Source: Verrucomicrobiia bacterium (GTDB lineage Bacteria; Verrucomicrobiota; Verrucomicrobiia; Opitutales; Cerasicoccaceae). Taken from it: 64,000 bases of DNA. The stretch covers positions 1 to 64,000 of the forward strand of contig JAUIAM010000009.1 of the NCBI GenBank assembly GCA_030425485.1, read 5' to 3'. The notes below the pieces were generated by a model, which saw only the letters and a list, made by a program, of their open reading frames with translations, did no database searches and was not told the DNA's origin. Shown here in pieces: positions 43,178 to 51,300 of the stretch. The position numbers and the translations under genes were made by a program. Each line of letters starts with the position of its first letter. The stretch's first letter is position 1.

Positions 43178-43972
43178 ATGTATTACCTGAAACCATTCAT
43201 CCTGACGCTTGCCGTGGCTTTCGCTGCCCTTTTTGCCGCGCCTTACACCGCTTCTGCGCAAGATAGCGAAGAGCCCGCTGCCGCGGAAACTACCCCTGCC
43301 GAAGGCGAAGAGGACGCCAATGTGGCCGCAAGCAAGACGGTCTGGGGCTACTTCCAGGCGGGTGGTCCGGCCATGTATGTGCTGCTGCTTTTCTCCGTTT
43401 GCGGTGTTGGCCTGATTATCTACAACTTCCTCATGATCCGGCCCAAGCCGTTTCTGCGCCCCGACCTGGTCGAGCAGCTTGAGCCCGCGCTGGAGAACCT
43501 GCAGTTCGACGAGGCCCGCCGCATCTGCGACGAAAACCCCTCCGTCATTACGAACATCATCAGTGCCGGCATGGACCGTATCGATGGCGAGCACATCGAC
43601 CCGGAAGCCATGAAGGAGGCTATGGAAGAGTCTTCCACCGAAGAGCTCGCGGCTCCCTTCATCATGATTAACATGCTTTCGCTCGTGGCTACGCTTTCCC
43701 CGATGGTGGGTCTGCTCGGTACCGTTTCCGGTATGGTTAAGGCCTTCGACGCCATCGCCGCACAGGGCATGGGTAACCCGCAGGGCCTGAGCTCGAACAT
43801 CTCCGAGGCTCTTATCACCACGGCCAGCGGTCTTATCGTCGCCATCCCGGCCATGTTCTTCTACATCTTCTTCAAGAACACCTACGGCAAGATTTCCTCA
43901 CGGGTGGACAAGCAGGTCGGTGACCTCTTCCACGCCATCATGAAGGGTATCCGCCGCCACACCGCGTCCTAG
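43178..43972 (+). CDS. exbB: MotA/TolQ/ExbB proton channel protein
   Basis: A 264-aa proton-channel subunit. An N-terminal signal peptide (ending TASAQ) and an acidic Ala/Pro linker (~residues 28-55) precede helix 1 (AMYVLLLFSVCGVGLIIYNF). The ExbB core has LSLVATLSPMVGLLGTVSGMVKAF and ITTASGLIVAIPAMFFYIFF. This is ExbB/TolQ chemistry: with ExbD it turns proton flow into motion of a TonB-like rod. The signal peptide puts the extended N-terminus outside. Confidence 0.92.
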   Translation: MYYLKPFILTLAVAFAALFAAPYTASAQDSEEPAAAETTPAEGEEDANVAASKTVWGYFQAGGPAMYVLLLFSVCGVGLIIYNFLMIRPKPFLRPDLVEQLEPALENLQFDEARRICDENPSVITNIISAGMDRIDGEHIDPEAMKEAMEESSTEELAAPFIMINMLSLVATLSPMVGLLGTVSGMVKAFDAIAAQGMGNPQGLSSNISEALITTASGLIVAIPAMFFYIFFKNTYGKISSRVDKQVGDLFHAIMKGIRRHTAS

Positions 43973-43993
43973 CGCACACTCAGGAGTACAGGC

Positions 43994-44392
43994 ATGAAAG
44001 CACGCCGCCCAGAAACGCCAGACCAGGAGTTTGACATCACGCCGATGATCGACGTGGTCTTCCTGCTCATTGTCTTCTTCATGGTCGTGGCTGCGCAAAT
44101 CACCGAAAAGGTGGAGATTGTCGTCCCCACGGCGGACAAGGCCGTCGTACCCGAGGACAATAGCCGTCGTCTCGAGGTTACCGTGGTTGAAAATGGTGAC
44201 GCCTACGTGGGCATGATGCCCGTTTCCCGCGAGGCGTTGGCAGCCCGCGTCCTGCAGGACAACAACACCGTCCCGGGCTTTCGGGTCTACCTGCGCGCAG
44301 ACTCGAACACCCCGCACAAACACATTCAGGAGATTATGATGCTCTGCGCCGAAAACGGGGTTTACGACGTCATCTTCGCCACCCTTCAGTAG
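43994..44392 (+). CDS. exbD: ExbD/TolR biopolymer transport protein, first copy
   Basis: A 132-aa single-helix protein with the conserved proton-carrying Asp in FDITPMIDVVFLLIVFFMV. The periplasmic domain (~residues 45-132) ends in CAENGVYDVIFATLQ, as in ExbD. It lies 21 bp after exbB. A second ExbD follows after 9 bp; two ExbDs per operon are usual in this kind of locus. Confidence 0.92.
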   Translation: MKARRPETPDQEFDITPMIDVVFLLIVFFMVVAAQITEKVEIVVPTADKAVVPEDNSRRLEVTVVENGDAYVGMMPVSREALAARVLQDNNTVPGFRVYLRADSNTPHKHIQEIMMLCAENGVYDVIFATLQ

Positions 44393-44401
44393 AAAACAGA
44401 C

Positions 44402-44833
44402 ATGTCCAAACGTAAGCGACCCGATGCCCTGTCCGAGGAGCAAAAAGCCGATCTCACCCCGATGATCGACGTGGTGTTCCTCATGCTGGCCTTCTTTATG
44501 GTGACGACGGATCTGACTCAGGAGGCCGACCTGGGGCTCAAGCTCCCGGCCAATGTTCCGCCGGACCCTACCGTGCAGCTTCCCAATGAGCACGTGGTCG
44601 ACATCGAGCCCAGCGGGCAGGTTTTCCTCAACGGCATCCCCATGGACGCCGTGAGCAGCCGCACCATGCCACAGCTGGTTAACACCCTGCGCCGCCTGAA
44701 GGCTTCCGCCGGTGATGTGAAGACCGCGGTGACCATCATGGCCGACCCGGAGTCGCTTCACCAGCGCTCCATAGATGTCATGAATGCTTGCGCTCAGGCA
44801 GAAATCAAGTATGTTTCCTTCTCCGCAGAGTAG
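44402..44833 (+). CDS. exbD: ExbD/TolR biopolymer transport protein, second copy
   Basis: A 143-aa paralogue with LTPMIDVVFLMLAFFMVTT (proton Asp kept) and a periplasmic domain. It differs from the first copy in the helix after the Asp. The two may form a hetero-dimer in the ExbB ring; that is inference. The next gene begins 2 bp after its stop. Confidence 0.92.
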   Translation: MSKRKRPDALSEEQKADLTPMIDVVFLMLAFFMVTTDLTQEADLGLKLPANVPPDPTVQLPNEHVVDIEPSGQVFLNGIPMDAVSSRTMPQLVNTLRRLKASAGDVKTAVTIMADPESLHQRSIDVMNACAQAEIKYVSFSAE

Positions 44834-44835
44834 CT

Positions 44836-45222
44836 ATGGCTAACATTGTAAAAAAGCTCCTCCACACCCGTATGCGCGTCGATGACCTCGACCGCACCGT
44901 CGATTTTTACAAAGACGTGCTCGGCCTCGAAGAGATCAACCGCAAGGAGTCTCCCCGCGGCAGCAAGCTCGTTTTCCTCAAGGTTCCCGGCAGCGAAGAG
45001 CTGCTCGAGATCACTTACTTCCCGGATTCCGGTCCGGTCCAGGTGCAGGAGGATCTCATGCACCTCGCCTTCGAGGTCGAAGACCTTGAGGCTTTTGGCC
45101 AGCATCTGGCCAAGTTTGGCCTGTCCTTTTCAGACGGCCCCACCAAGAGCTCGTCCGGCACCTTTGCCTTTATCGATGCCCCCGAGGGCTACGAGATCGA
45201 GCTGATCGCCTACGACAAATGA
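44836..45222 (+). CDS. gloA: VOC-family metalloenzyme, glyoxalase I-like
   Basis: From ATG 44836 the protein has 128 aa (an earlier in-frame ATG lies within exbD). It has the two betaalphabetabetabeta modules of the VOC fold and a complete metal-ligand set: His10 in LLHTRMRV, a Glu in EELLEITYF, a His in LMHLAFEV and a Glu in YEIELIAY. It fits lactoylglutathione lyase, which clears methylglyoxal. Its place between exbD and the TonB-like gene (4 bp on each side or less) is odd for a cytoplasmic detox enzyme. Confidence 0.86.
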   Translation: MANIVKKLLHTRMRVDDLDRTVDFYKDVLGLEEINRKESPRGSKLVFLKVPGSEELLEITYFPDSGPVQVQEDLMHLAFEVEDLEAFGQHLAKFGLSFSDGPTKSSSGTFAFIDAPEGYEIELIAYDK

Positions 45223-45226
45223 AGCC

Positions 45227-46516
45227 ATGAAAAAGCGCAAAGTTAACCTGCCCCTTATCGAGGTGATTATTGTCAGCCTCATCGTTCACGTCGTGGCCAT
45301 CGTGGTGCTGGGCGGTATCACCATTTACACCGCCCTCATGCCGGAAGAGCCGGAGTTGGAGGCACCACCACCGCCGGAGCGCATCGAGCCACAGAAGCTC
45401 CAGCACAAGGTGCAACTCCAGAAGCAGCAGAAAAAGAGCCAGCGCCCGCCGCAGAAAATTACGGTTCAGCAGGTTTCTCAAATCAACATGCCCACGCTGG
45501 ACCTCGACATCCCTACCGTGGACACGCGTGTCTCCGTGGGTACGGCTAACTTCGCCGGAGCTGGTGGCATCGGCGGAAATCGCGGCGGAGCTGGCATTGA
45601 GTTCAGTAAATCTTCGGTCGACTTCTTCGGGATTAAATCCTCGGGTGAACGCGTCTTCTTCATCGTGGATGCCAGTAAGTACATGCTTGTGGACGAAAAA
45701 GGCGGTATCCCTGCCTACAACATCATTAAGGACGAGATCACGATGATGGTGAACAAGCTCGCCCCCGGTACACTGTTTAACGTCATGTTTTACGACGGCA
45801 GTAAGTTGTCCTCTTTCTCCAGTAAGCTCATTCCCGCAACCACGCAGAACAAGGAGCGCTTTAAGGCTTGGATTCAGCCCATCAACAAGGACTTTGCTTC
45901 TATCGGAAAGCTGAAAAGCAACACCGATATCGTAACCAAGGACATTGAGCCGATGACGGACAAGCCCCGGTACTGGGTGCGTGCGCTTCAGTCTGCGATG
46001 GAGCAGGGGAGTGATACGATCAACATCCTCGTCTCAAGTTGGCAGTTCCACGGCCGCGGCCTCAAGGGTGATGAGCTCACCGCATGGTACAAGTCTGTTG
46101 GCTGGGGCGAAAAAGAAGAGGCCGAATGGGACGCGCACGTCAAGAAGGCTCAAGAGTGGCTGAAAAACGAAAACAAGAAACGTCGCGATGCAGGAAAGCC
46201 CGAGCGCGTCGTAACGTGGATTGGTACGGTTGTCTCTGAGCAGTGGCCTAAGGTACGCCGTAAGCCCGCCGCTAGCTTCTCTGTCGAGGAGGTCATGGAT
46301 CATATTGATGAGGTTTCCGATATCTATTATCGTGACCAGGACCTGCGCCGTCCGCCGGTCAATGTCGTGCTCTTCCTTGGAAAGGAGCAGGATCCTGATT
46401 CCAGCAGCAGTGCCCGACACTTCGAAGACCTGGTCCGCAAGAATCGTGGCCGGATGCAAATTCTCGAGGGCATGGAGGCCCTGAAGAACGTTACCGGTGC
46501 TCAGGGCAGCAGCTAG
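45227..46516 (+). CDS. TonB-like single-helix protein with degenerate VWA domain
   Basis: A 429-aa protein. A short cytoplasmic start and one helix (~residues 9-37, IEVIIVSLIVHVVAIVVLGG) are followed by a Pro/Gln/Lys-rich rod (PPPPERIEPQKLQHK...), as in TonB and TolA. A Gly-rich stretch (~105-125) then leads to a VWA-like domain (ERVFFIVDASKYMLVDEKGG). The MIDAS motif DxSxS is altered to DASKY, so metal binding may be lost. There is no TonB C-terminal domain. It is the last gene of the operon; its end overlaps the convergent ogg1 by 4 bp. Confidence 0.8.
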   Translation: MKKRKVNLPLIEVIIVSLIVHVVAIVVLGGITIYTALMPEEPELEAPPPPERIEPQKLQHKVQLQKQQKKSQRPPQKITVQQVSQINMPTLDLDIPTVDTRVSVGTANFAGAGGIGGNRGGAGIEFSKSSVDFFGIKSSGERVFFIVDASKYMLVDEKGGIPAYNIIKDEITMMVNKLAPGTLFNVMFYDGSKLSSFSSKLIPATTQNKERFKAWIQPINKDFASIGKLKSNTDIVTKDIEPMTDKPRYWVRALQSAMEQGSDTINILVSSWQFHGRGLKGDELTAWYKSVGWGEKEEAEWDAHVKKAQEWLKNENKKRRDAGKPERVVTWIGTVVSEQWPKVRRKPAASFSVEEVMDHIDEVSDIYYRDQDLRRPPVNVVLFLGKEQDPDSSSSARHFEDLVRKNRGRMQILEGMEALKNVTGAQGSS

Positions 46517-47373
46517 CGGCTGCGCTCACCGGCGAAGATATATTGCTGCGCCAGTCCGGCCCCCGCCCCAAAGTGCACCCGCCCGAAGTGGGCGATCTGC
46601 TCGTGCGACCAGCCGCTCAGCGCGTACTGGCGTGACATGGCTTTGAGTATCCACGTGTCCACGGGAAAGGCTTCCAGCCGACGTGCGCCAAAGAGTAACA
46701 CGCAGTCGGCGATTTTTCCGCCCACGCCCGGCAGTGCCATGAGCTTGGCTCGGGCCTCGGGGTAGGGGAGCTGCTCCAGATCGTCCAGCCAGCCTGGATG
46801 TTGAGCCAGATGTTGGGCAGTGCCCTTGATGTAGCGGGCCCGGTAACCCAGACGGCAGGCCCGGAGGTCATCCTCGGTCGCAGCATAGAGTTGCTCCCAG
46901 TTTGGCAGGCGATTGACGCCCTCGTGCAGAGGGCTGCCAAAGACTTGGGCCAGGTCTGTGCAAATTTGTTTTATCTGCGGGATTTGCTTGGTCGAGCTGC
47001 ACAGAAAGGTCAGAAGCGTTTCTTCCAGCGGTTGCCGCAGGATGCGCAGTCCGCGCCATTGCTCCATCAGGCGTGCCAGCACAGGGTCGCTCCGCCACGG
47101 CATGTTGTCCACGGCGAGCTCCCAGTCTTCGCCCAGGGCGAGGTAGTCCTTGAGTGCACACGCGGTGCTTTGGCCGACGTCGTTCGGGCCGGACCATTCG
47201 AGGCAGTGGGCAGCGTTTAGGCGCAGGCGTACCAGCCAGCTATCCCAAACACCTGTCCAGACGCCGTCCGTTTCATACCAGCGAAAGGCCTGCCCGCCGT
47301 CGAGCAACTCACGCAACACGCGCGCGTCAAGGCGAAACGTGGGCGACAGTTCGCCCCAGGGCGTCCAGTCCAT
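46513..47373 (-). CDS. ogg: 8-oxoguanine DNA glycosylase/AP lyase, OGG1 type
   Basis: A 286-aa base-excision enzyme removing 8-oxoG paired with C. The N-terminal OGG_N domain (residues ~10-115) includes GGQAFRWYETDGVW. The HhH-GPD part has LMALPGVGGKIADCVLLFG with catalytic Lys220 and FPVDTWI with Asp239. This is the eukaryote-like OGG1 class, present in scattered bacteria, and not MutM. It is the last gene of a minus-strand set starting at 47991; its stop overlaps the convergent TonB-like gene. Confidence 0.92.
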   Translation of the reverse strand: MDWTPWGELSPTFRLDARVLRELLDGGQAFRWYETDGVWTGVWDSWLVRLRLNAAHCLEWSGPNDVGQSTACALKDYLALGEDWELAVDNMPWRSDPVLARLMEQWRGLRILRQPLEETLLTFLCSSTKQIPQIKQICTDLAQVFGSPLHEGVNRLPNWEQLYAATEDDLRACRLGYRARYIKGTAQHLAQHPGWLDDLEQLPYPEARAKLMALPGVGGKIADCVLLFGARRLEAFPVDTWILKAMSRQYALSGWSHEQIAHFGRVHFGAGAGLAQQYIFAGERSR

Positions 47374-47398
47374 CGTGACTTCGAGGGGTGGTGGGGGC

Positions 47399-47890
47399 TT
47401 AGTCCTGCTTTTCTACGTCCGGGTGCTCCCAGAGAAAGCTCTTGTGGTGGGTGTACACCTCGCCTTTGGGGCTGTAGATGACAACCATCCAGGCGACGAC
47501 GGGCTTTTGGTCCGCGGGGGCATCCTCACCGGTCAGGCCGATCCAGATTTCGCTGGCATCGGGGATCGGAGTAGGCAGGCTGGTGGCCTTGACGATCTCG
47601 CCCTTTTGATCGGGGCTGATGTACTTCAGGCCGATGCGTGTGCCCTCGGGGTAGTCCGAGGCGTCGTCATCGAGCGATAGCACGAGGTAGTAGCCATCGC
47701 GCTGGCTGGGGTCCGTGCGCAGGATAATCTTGCCGCTTTGGTTTTCCTCCCCGTCGAAGTACTCCGAGACGCGCTTGAAGACGGTATCGTCGGCATAGCG
47801 CCCGCGTACGTACTCGATCTCAGGGTAGGAGCGGGCCTGGAGCAGAGGGCTCAGGCCGAGAGTCAGGAGCAAGATCAGCCCAAGCTTCAC
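47399..47890 (-). CDS. Exported protein, unknown function
   Basis: Starts at GTG 47890, which overlaps the stop of the upstream 34-aa gene as GTGA. The 163-aa product has a signal peptide (MKLGLILLLTLGLSPLLQA) and a soluble beta-rich domain with ILRTDPSQRDGYYLVLSLDDDASDYP (in part) and SEIWIGLTGEDAPADQKPVVAW. I know no family for it. It lies 25 bp before ogg1. Confidence 0.8.
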   Translation of the reverse strand: MKLGLILLLTLGLSPLLQARSYPEIEYVRGRYADDTVFKRVSEYFDGEENQSGKIILRTDPSQRDGYYLVLSLDDDASDYPEGTRIGLKYISPDQKGEIVKATSLPTPIPDASEIWIGLTGEDAPADQKPVVAWMVVIYSPKGEVYTHHKSFLWEHPDVEKQD

Positions 47891-47991
47891 GCTTTACCCT
47901 TTTTGGCGTTGGCGGCCAGAGCTGCTTTTCTGCGAGACTTATAGGCTGCGAGGCGTTTACGCTTTTCGACTTTGTTGTATTGTTTTCCCAT
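47887..47991 (-). CDS. 34-aa highly basic protein, possibly ribosome-associated
   Basis: Short frame with about 40% Lys/Arg (begins MGKQYNKVEKRKRLAAYKS, ends KKGKA). Its TGA overlaps the GTG of the next gene, which supports real translation. Composition recalls very small ribosomal proteins (bL36 or bTHX kind), but it has no zinc cysteines and I recognise no family. Divergent from pabB. Confidence 0.6.
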   Translation of the reverse strand: MGKQYNKVEKRKRLAAYKSRRKAALAANAKKGKA

Positions 47992-48068
47992 GATAGCTTG
48001 CCATCTTGCGTAAAGTCCTGAGCCGTGACAAGTCCAATGCCTGTTACGCCCCAAAGGAATTTTTTGCT

Positions 48069-49511
48069 ATGGAATGCACCCGTTTTGAGCAGTGGAAGTC
48101 GGCCTCGCACGCGCATGCGTGCCTGCCCTTTGCGCTTCGGGTGGAGGGCATAGGACCACCTGTGTGCTGGCAGCCCTACCTCGGAGCAGAGTCGCTCCTG
48201 CTCGACAGTGCCCGCGATGGTCAGTACACGATTTATGTGCCCCGTGTGCGTGAGCGGCTCAGTTTTACCACTGATGCCGCGGGTGGGCCTGTGCTTGGGC
48301 AACTGCGAGCTTTTTTCCAACAGCGCAGTGCGCCTCGCTTTGCCGGCCTGCCGCCTTTTACCGGGGGGCTGGTTGGCTGCATGTCTTACGACTTGGCCCG
48401 GGAGATAGAACGCTTGCCTGCAACTGCCCGCGATGACCTTGGTTTGCCGCTGGCGGCGTTTGCCGTGGTGGACGAGGCGCTGGTTTTCGACCTGCGCGCC
48501 AAGGCGCTTTACGTGATCGTGGTGGCTGACCGCTCTCCTGAGCGCGAGCTGCCAGAGCTGTTTGAGCAAGCCCGCGCCCGTGCACATGCCCTGTTGGAGG
48601 ATTGGCAGTCTGGGGCAATGACGGCACCCGTGGGGGCGCGTGGGCGGGTTTCTCCGCAGCACAATGCTACGCCTGCCTTGTCGCTCGACGGGGTGAGTTA
48701 CCCCGAGGCGGTCCGTCGGGCGCAAGCGTATATTGCTTCGGGTGACACCTATCAGGTTAATCTTTCCGTACGGGAGGCCCGGCCGCTTGGGGCGCACCCT
48801 GCGCATATTTACGAAACCCTGCGGCGCATCAACCCTTCACCCTACATGGCCTATTTGCCCTTTGACGGGTGGACGCTGGTTTGCGGCTCGCCGGAGCTGC
48901 TCGTGCGTTCCATCGGGGGTAAGGTCGAGGCGCGCCCCATCGCCGGGTCGCGTCCGCGCGGCCAGTGCAGCGAGAGCGATGCCGCCCTGGGGGGCGAACT
49001 GCTGGCCCATCCCAAAGAGCGGGCCGAGCACCTGATGCTGGTCGATCTTATCCGTAACGATCTCGGCCGGGTTTGCCGCTACGGCAGCATTGAGGTGACG
49101 GACTTCATGGTGCTGGAGGGCTATTCGCACGTGCAGCATATCGTGTCGCACATCATGGGCGAACTTGACGCCGAGCACGACCGCTTTGACCTCATCGCGT
49201 CGTGCTTTCCGGGCGGTACCATTACGGGCGCGCCCAAGGTGCGCACGATGGAAATCATTGAAGAGCTCGAACCCGTGCGTCGTGGGTTCTATACGGGGTC
49301 TGTTGGCTGGCTGGGCTATGCCGGGGATTTTGAGCTAAACATCGTTATCCGTACCCTGCTGGCCAAGGACGGCGTTGCCTACGTGCAGGCCGGGGCCGGA
49401 GTCGTGGCTGACTCCGTGCCGGAGCACGAGTACGAAGAATCCCTGAACAAGGCCCGCGCACTCTGGGCCGCGCTGGAGGAGGCAGCGACCGATGCTCATT
49501 TACCGCGGTAA
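48069..49511 (+). CDS. pabB: Aminodeoxychorismate synthase component I
   Basis: Joins ammonia from glutaminase PabA to chorismate, giving aminodeoxychorismate for p-aminobenzoate. From ATG 48069 it has 480 aa; upstream TTG at 48006 adds a poor extension. The chorismate-binding domain (~residues 210-470) has SGDTYQVNLS, LMLVDLIRNDLGRV, CFPGGTITGAPKVRTMEII and YVQAGAGVVADSVPEHEYEE (each within 20 residues). The site that is PIKGT in E. coli PabB reads PIAGS here (Ala292), as in TrpE. Context (pabC and three fol genes) argues for PabB. No pabA/trpG is nearby. Confidence 0.85.
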   Translation: MECTRFEQWKSASHAHACLPFALRVEGIGPPVCWQPYLGAESLLLDSARDGQYTIYVPRVRERLSFTTDAAGGPVLGQLRAFFQQRSAPRFAGLPPFTGGLVGCMSYDLAREIERLPATARDDLGLPLAAFAVVDEALVFDLRAKALYVIVVADRSPERELPELFEQARARAHALLEDWQSGAMTAPVGARGRVSPQHNATPALSLDGVSYPEAVRRAQAYIASGDTYQVNLSVREARPLGAHPAHIYETLRRINPSPYMAYLPFDGWTLVCGSPELLVRSIGGKVEARPIAGSRPRGQCSESDAALGGELLAHPKERAEHLMLVDLIRNDLGRVCRYGSIEVTDFMVLEGYSHVQHIVSHIMGELDAEHDRFDLIASCFPGGTITGAPKVRTMEIIEELEPVRRGFYTGSVGWLGYAGDFELNIVIRTLLAKDGVAYVQAGAGVVADSVPEHEYEESLNKARALWAALEEAATDAHLPR

Positions 49512-50364
49512 ACTCGTCACTCCGGAGGAAGCACTTGTGCCTGCGGACGACCACGGCCTGCTCTACGGGGCGGGAGGCTTTGAGACCTTCCGTACCTTCG
49601 CCGGGAAGGGCTTTTTGCTGGATAAACACCTCGAACGCTTACGCCGTACGCTGTCTCTGATGTGTATCGAGAATTTGGATACACTTTTGATGGTCTCAGA
49701 GGAGCGCCTCACTCGGGCCGTGGATGAGTTGCTTACCGCGACGGGTCGCACGGACGGGGTCTTTCGCTACGGCGTTTCCGCCGGGCCTGCCGGGCACCAT
49801 TTGCCGCAGGGGCCTTACACTCGGCCCTGGGATATGCTCACCGTGCGCGATCTGCCTGCGGCAGCACCCGAAGGCGGCCTCACGCTCCGGCTGTTGCAGA
49901 CGCCGCGCGATAGCGGCGAAGTCAGTCCACGCGGAAAATCATTCGCGTACCTCAATAGCCTGATCGCCTGGCGTGAGCGGCAGGGGTGTGAAGGAGCGCA
50001 CGAGGGACTGATGCTCAATGCCGCCGGGCAAATTTGCGAAGGCGTGACCTGTAATGTCTTTTGGATACACGCGGGTGAGTTGAAGACGCCATCGGTGGAG
50101 ATGGGGTTGCTGCCGGGGGTCCATCGCGGGCACTTGCTGGAGCTGGCCCGGGCCGAGGGCATTACGGTGTGCGAAGGCAAGTTTAGCTGGGAGGAGTTCT
50201 TGCAGGCCGAAGCCATTGGCACGATCAACGCTGCCACGGGGCCGCGCCGGGTAGGAACGGTGCAGGACCGCGTGGGCGTGTCCGTTTGGCGTGCGAATCC
50301 CGTTGCGCCGGAGGCATTTTCGCGTATAGTTGAGTTATACCACGCATCCTTACCCCAGGCATGA
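49492..50364 (+). CDS. pabC: Aminodeoxychorismate lyase (class IV aminotransferase fold)
   Basis: PLP lyase releasing pyruvate from aminodeoxychorismate to give p-aminobenzoate. The 290-aa protein shows the fold-type IV features DDHGLLYGAGGFETFRTF, the PLP lysine in SPRGKSFAYLNSL and EGVTCNVFWIHAGEL. A branched-chain or D-amino acid aminotransferase is the alternative; the overlap with pabB (20 bp) and with folP (ATGA) makes PabC likely. Confidence 0.87.
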   Translation: MLIYRGKLVTPEEALVPADDHGLLYGAGGFETFRTFAGKGFLLDKHLERLRRTLSLMCIENLDTLLMVSEERLTRAVDELLTATGRTDGVFRYGVSAGPAGHHLPQGPYTRPWDMLTVRDLPAAAPEGGLTLRLLQTPRDSGEVSPRGKSFAYLNSLIAWRERQGCEGAHEGLMLNAAGQICEGVTCNVFWIHAGELKTPSVEMGLLPGVHRGHLLELARAEGITVCEGKFSWEEFLQAEAIGTINAATGPRRVGTVQDRVGVSVWRANPVAPEAFSRIVELYHASLPQA

Positions 50365-51296
50365 GCGAGCGCGCACATTGGACCAGCCCTCACGGGCGAG
50401 AGCTTCCCCGGGTGGGGCAGCGCACGCTGCTTATGGGCATCCTGAATGTGACGCCCGATTCCTTTTCGGACGGGGGTAAGTTTACCGGGCAAGCACAGGC
50501 CCTCTGGCAGGTTGAGCGTATGCTGAGCGCAGGCGTGGATGTGGTGGACATCGGCGGTGAGTCTACCCGTCCCGGTGCGACCCACGTCAACACCCACGAG
50601 GAGTTGGCCCGCGTGCTGCCGGTCATCGAGGCCATCCGCAGCGAGTTTACCCGCCTGCCCTTGTCGATCGATACTTACAAGGCCGATGTGGCCCGCCGGG
50701 CAGTCGAGGCCGGGGCGGACATGATTAACGACATCTGGGGGGCGCGTTACGGCCTGGAGCCTGCGGTGCAAAATGCCTGGCTTACGGCGGTTGAACAGGG
50801 GGCGGCGACAGATGCTCTACCGGTCTCGCCTATGGCGCGTATCGCGGCGGAGCTTCAGTGCCCGATCTTTTTGATGCATAACCGCGCGCTGCCGCAGTAC
50901 CGGGATTTTTGGCACGATGTGCTGCTGGATATGCGGGTCTGCCTTGGGCTGGCCCGGCAGGCCGGCGTGCCCGATCACCAGCTCTGGATCGACCCGGGCT
51001 TTGGTTTTGGTAAAACCCCGCCTCACAATCTCGAAGTCCTGCGCGGCTTGGACAAGCTGGTTGCCTTGGGCTACCCGGTGCTGCTGGGGACCTCGCGCAA
51101 GTCAACCATTGGCCTCGTGCTGGACCAGCCCGTGGATAAACGCGAGGGCGGGACGCAGACCACGCATGCCTGGGGCATCGCCAAGGGTTGTCACATGGTG
51201 CGGGCGCACGACGTCGAGCTCGCCCGCGATACGGTGCGCATGGCGGACGCTATCGCCTCGGGGTTGACCTACGGGCAGAAAAAAGAGCAGGATTAA
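50361..51296 (+). CDS. folP: Dihydropteroate synthase
   Basis: Condenses p-aminobenzoate with 6-hydroxymethyl-dihydropterin diphosphate; the sulfonamide target. The 311-aa TIM barrel has LLMGILNVTPDSFSDGGKF, DIGGESTRPGA, DMINDIWGA, PIFLMHNR, WIDPGFGFGKTPPHNLE and LLGTSRKSTIG. A ~20-residue insertion follows MINDIWGA (around WLTAVEQGAATDALPV). Its ATG overlaps the pabC stop by 4 bp. Confidence 0.96.
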   Translation: MSERAHWTSPHGRELPRVGQRTLLMGILNVTPDSFSDGGKFTGQAQALWQVERMLSAGVDVVDIGGESTRPGATHVNTHEELARVLPVIEAIRSEFTRLPLSIDTYKADVARRAVEAGADMINDIWGARYGLEPAVQNAWLTAVEQGAATDALPVSPMARIAAELQCPIFLMHNRALPQYRDFWHDVLLDMRVCLGLARQAGVPDHQLWIDPGFGFGKTPPHNLEVLRGLDKLVALGYPVLLGTSRKSTIGLVLDQPVDKREGGTQTTHAWGIAKGCHMVRAHDVELARDTVRMADAIASGLTYGQKKEQD

Positions 51297-51300
51297 GGGA

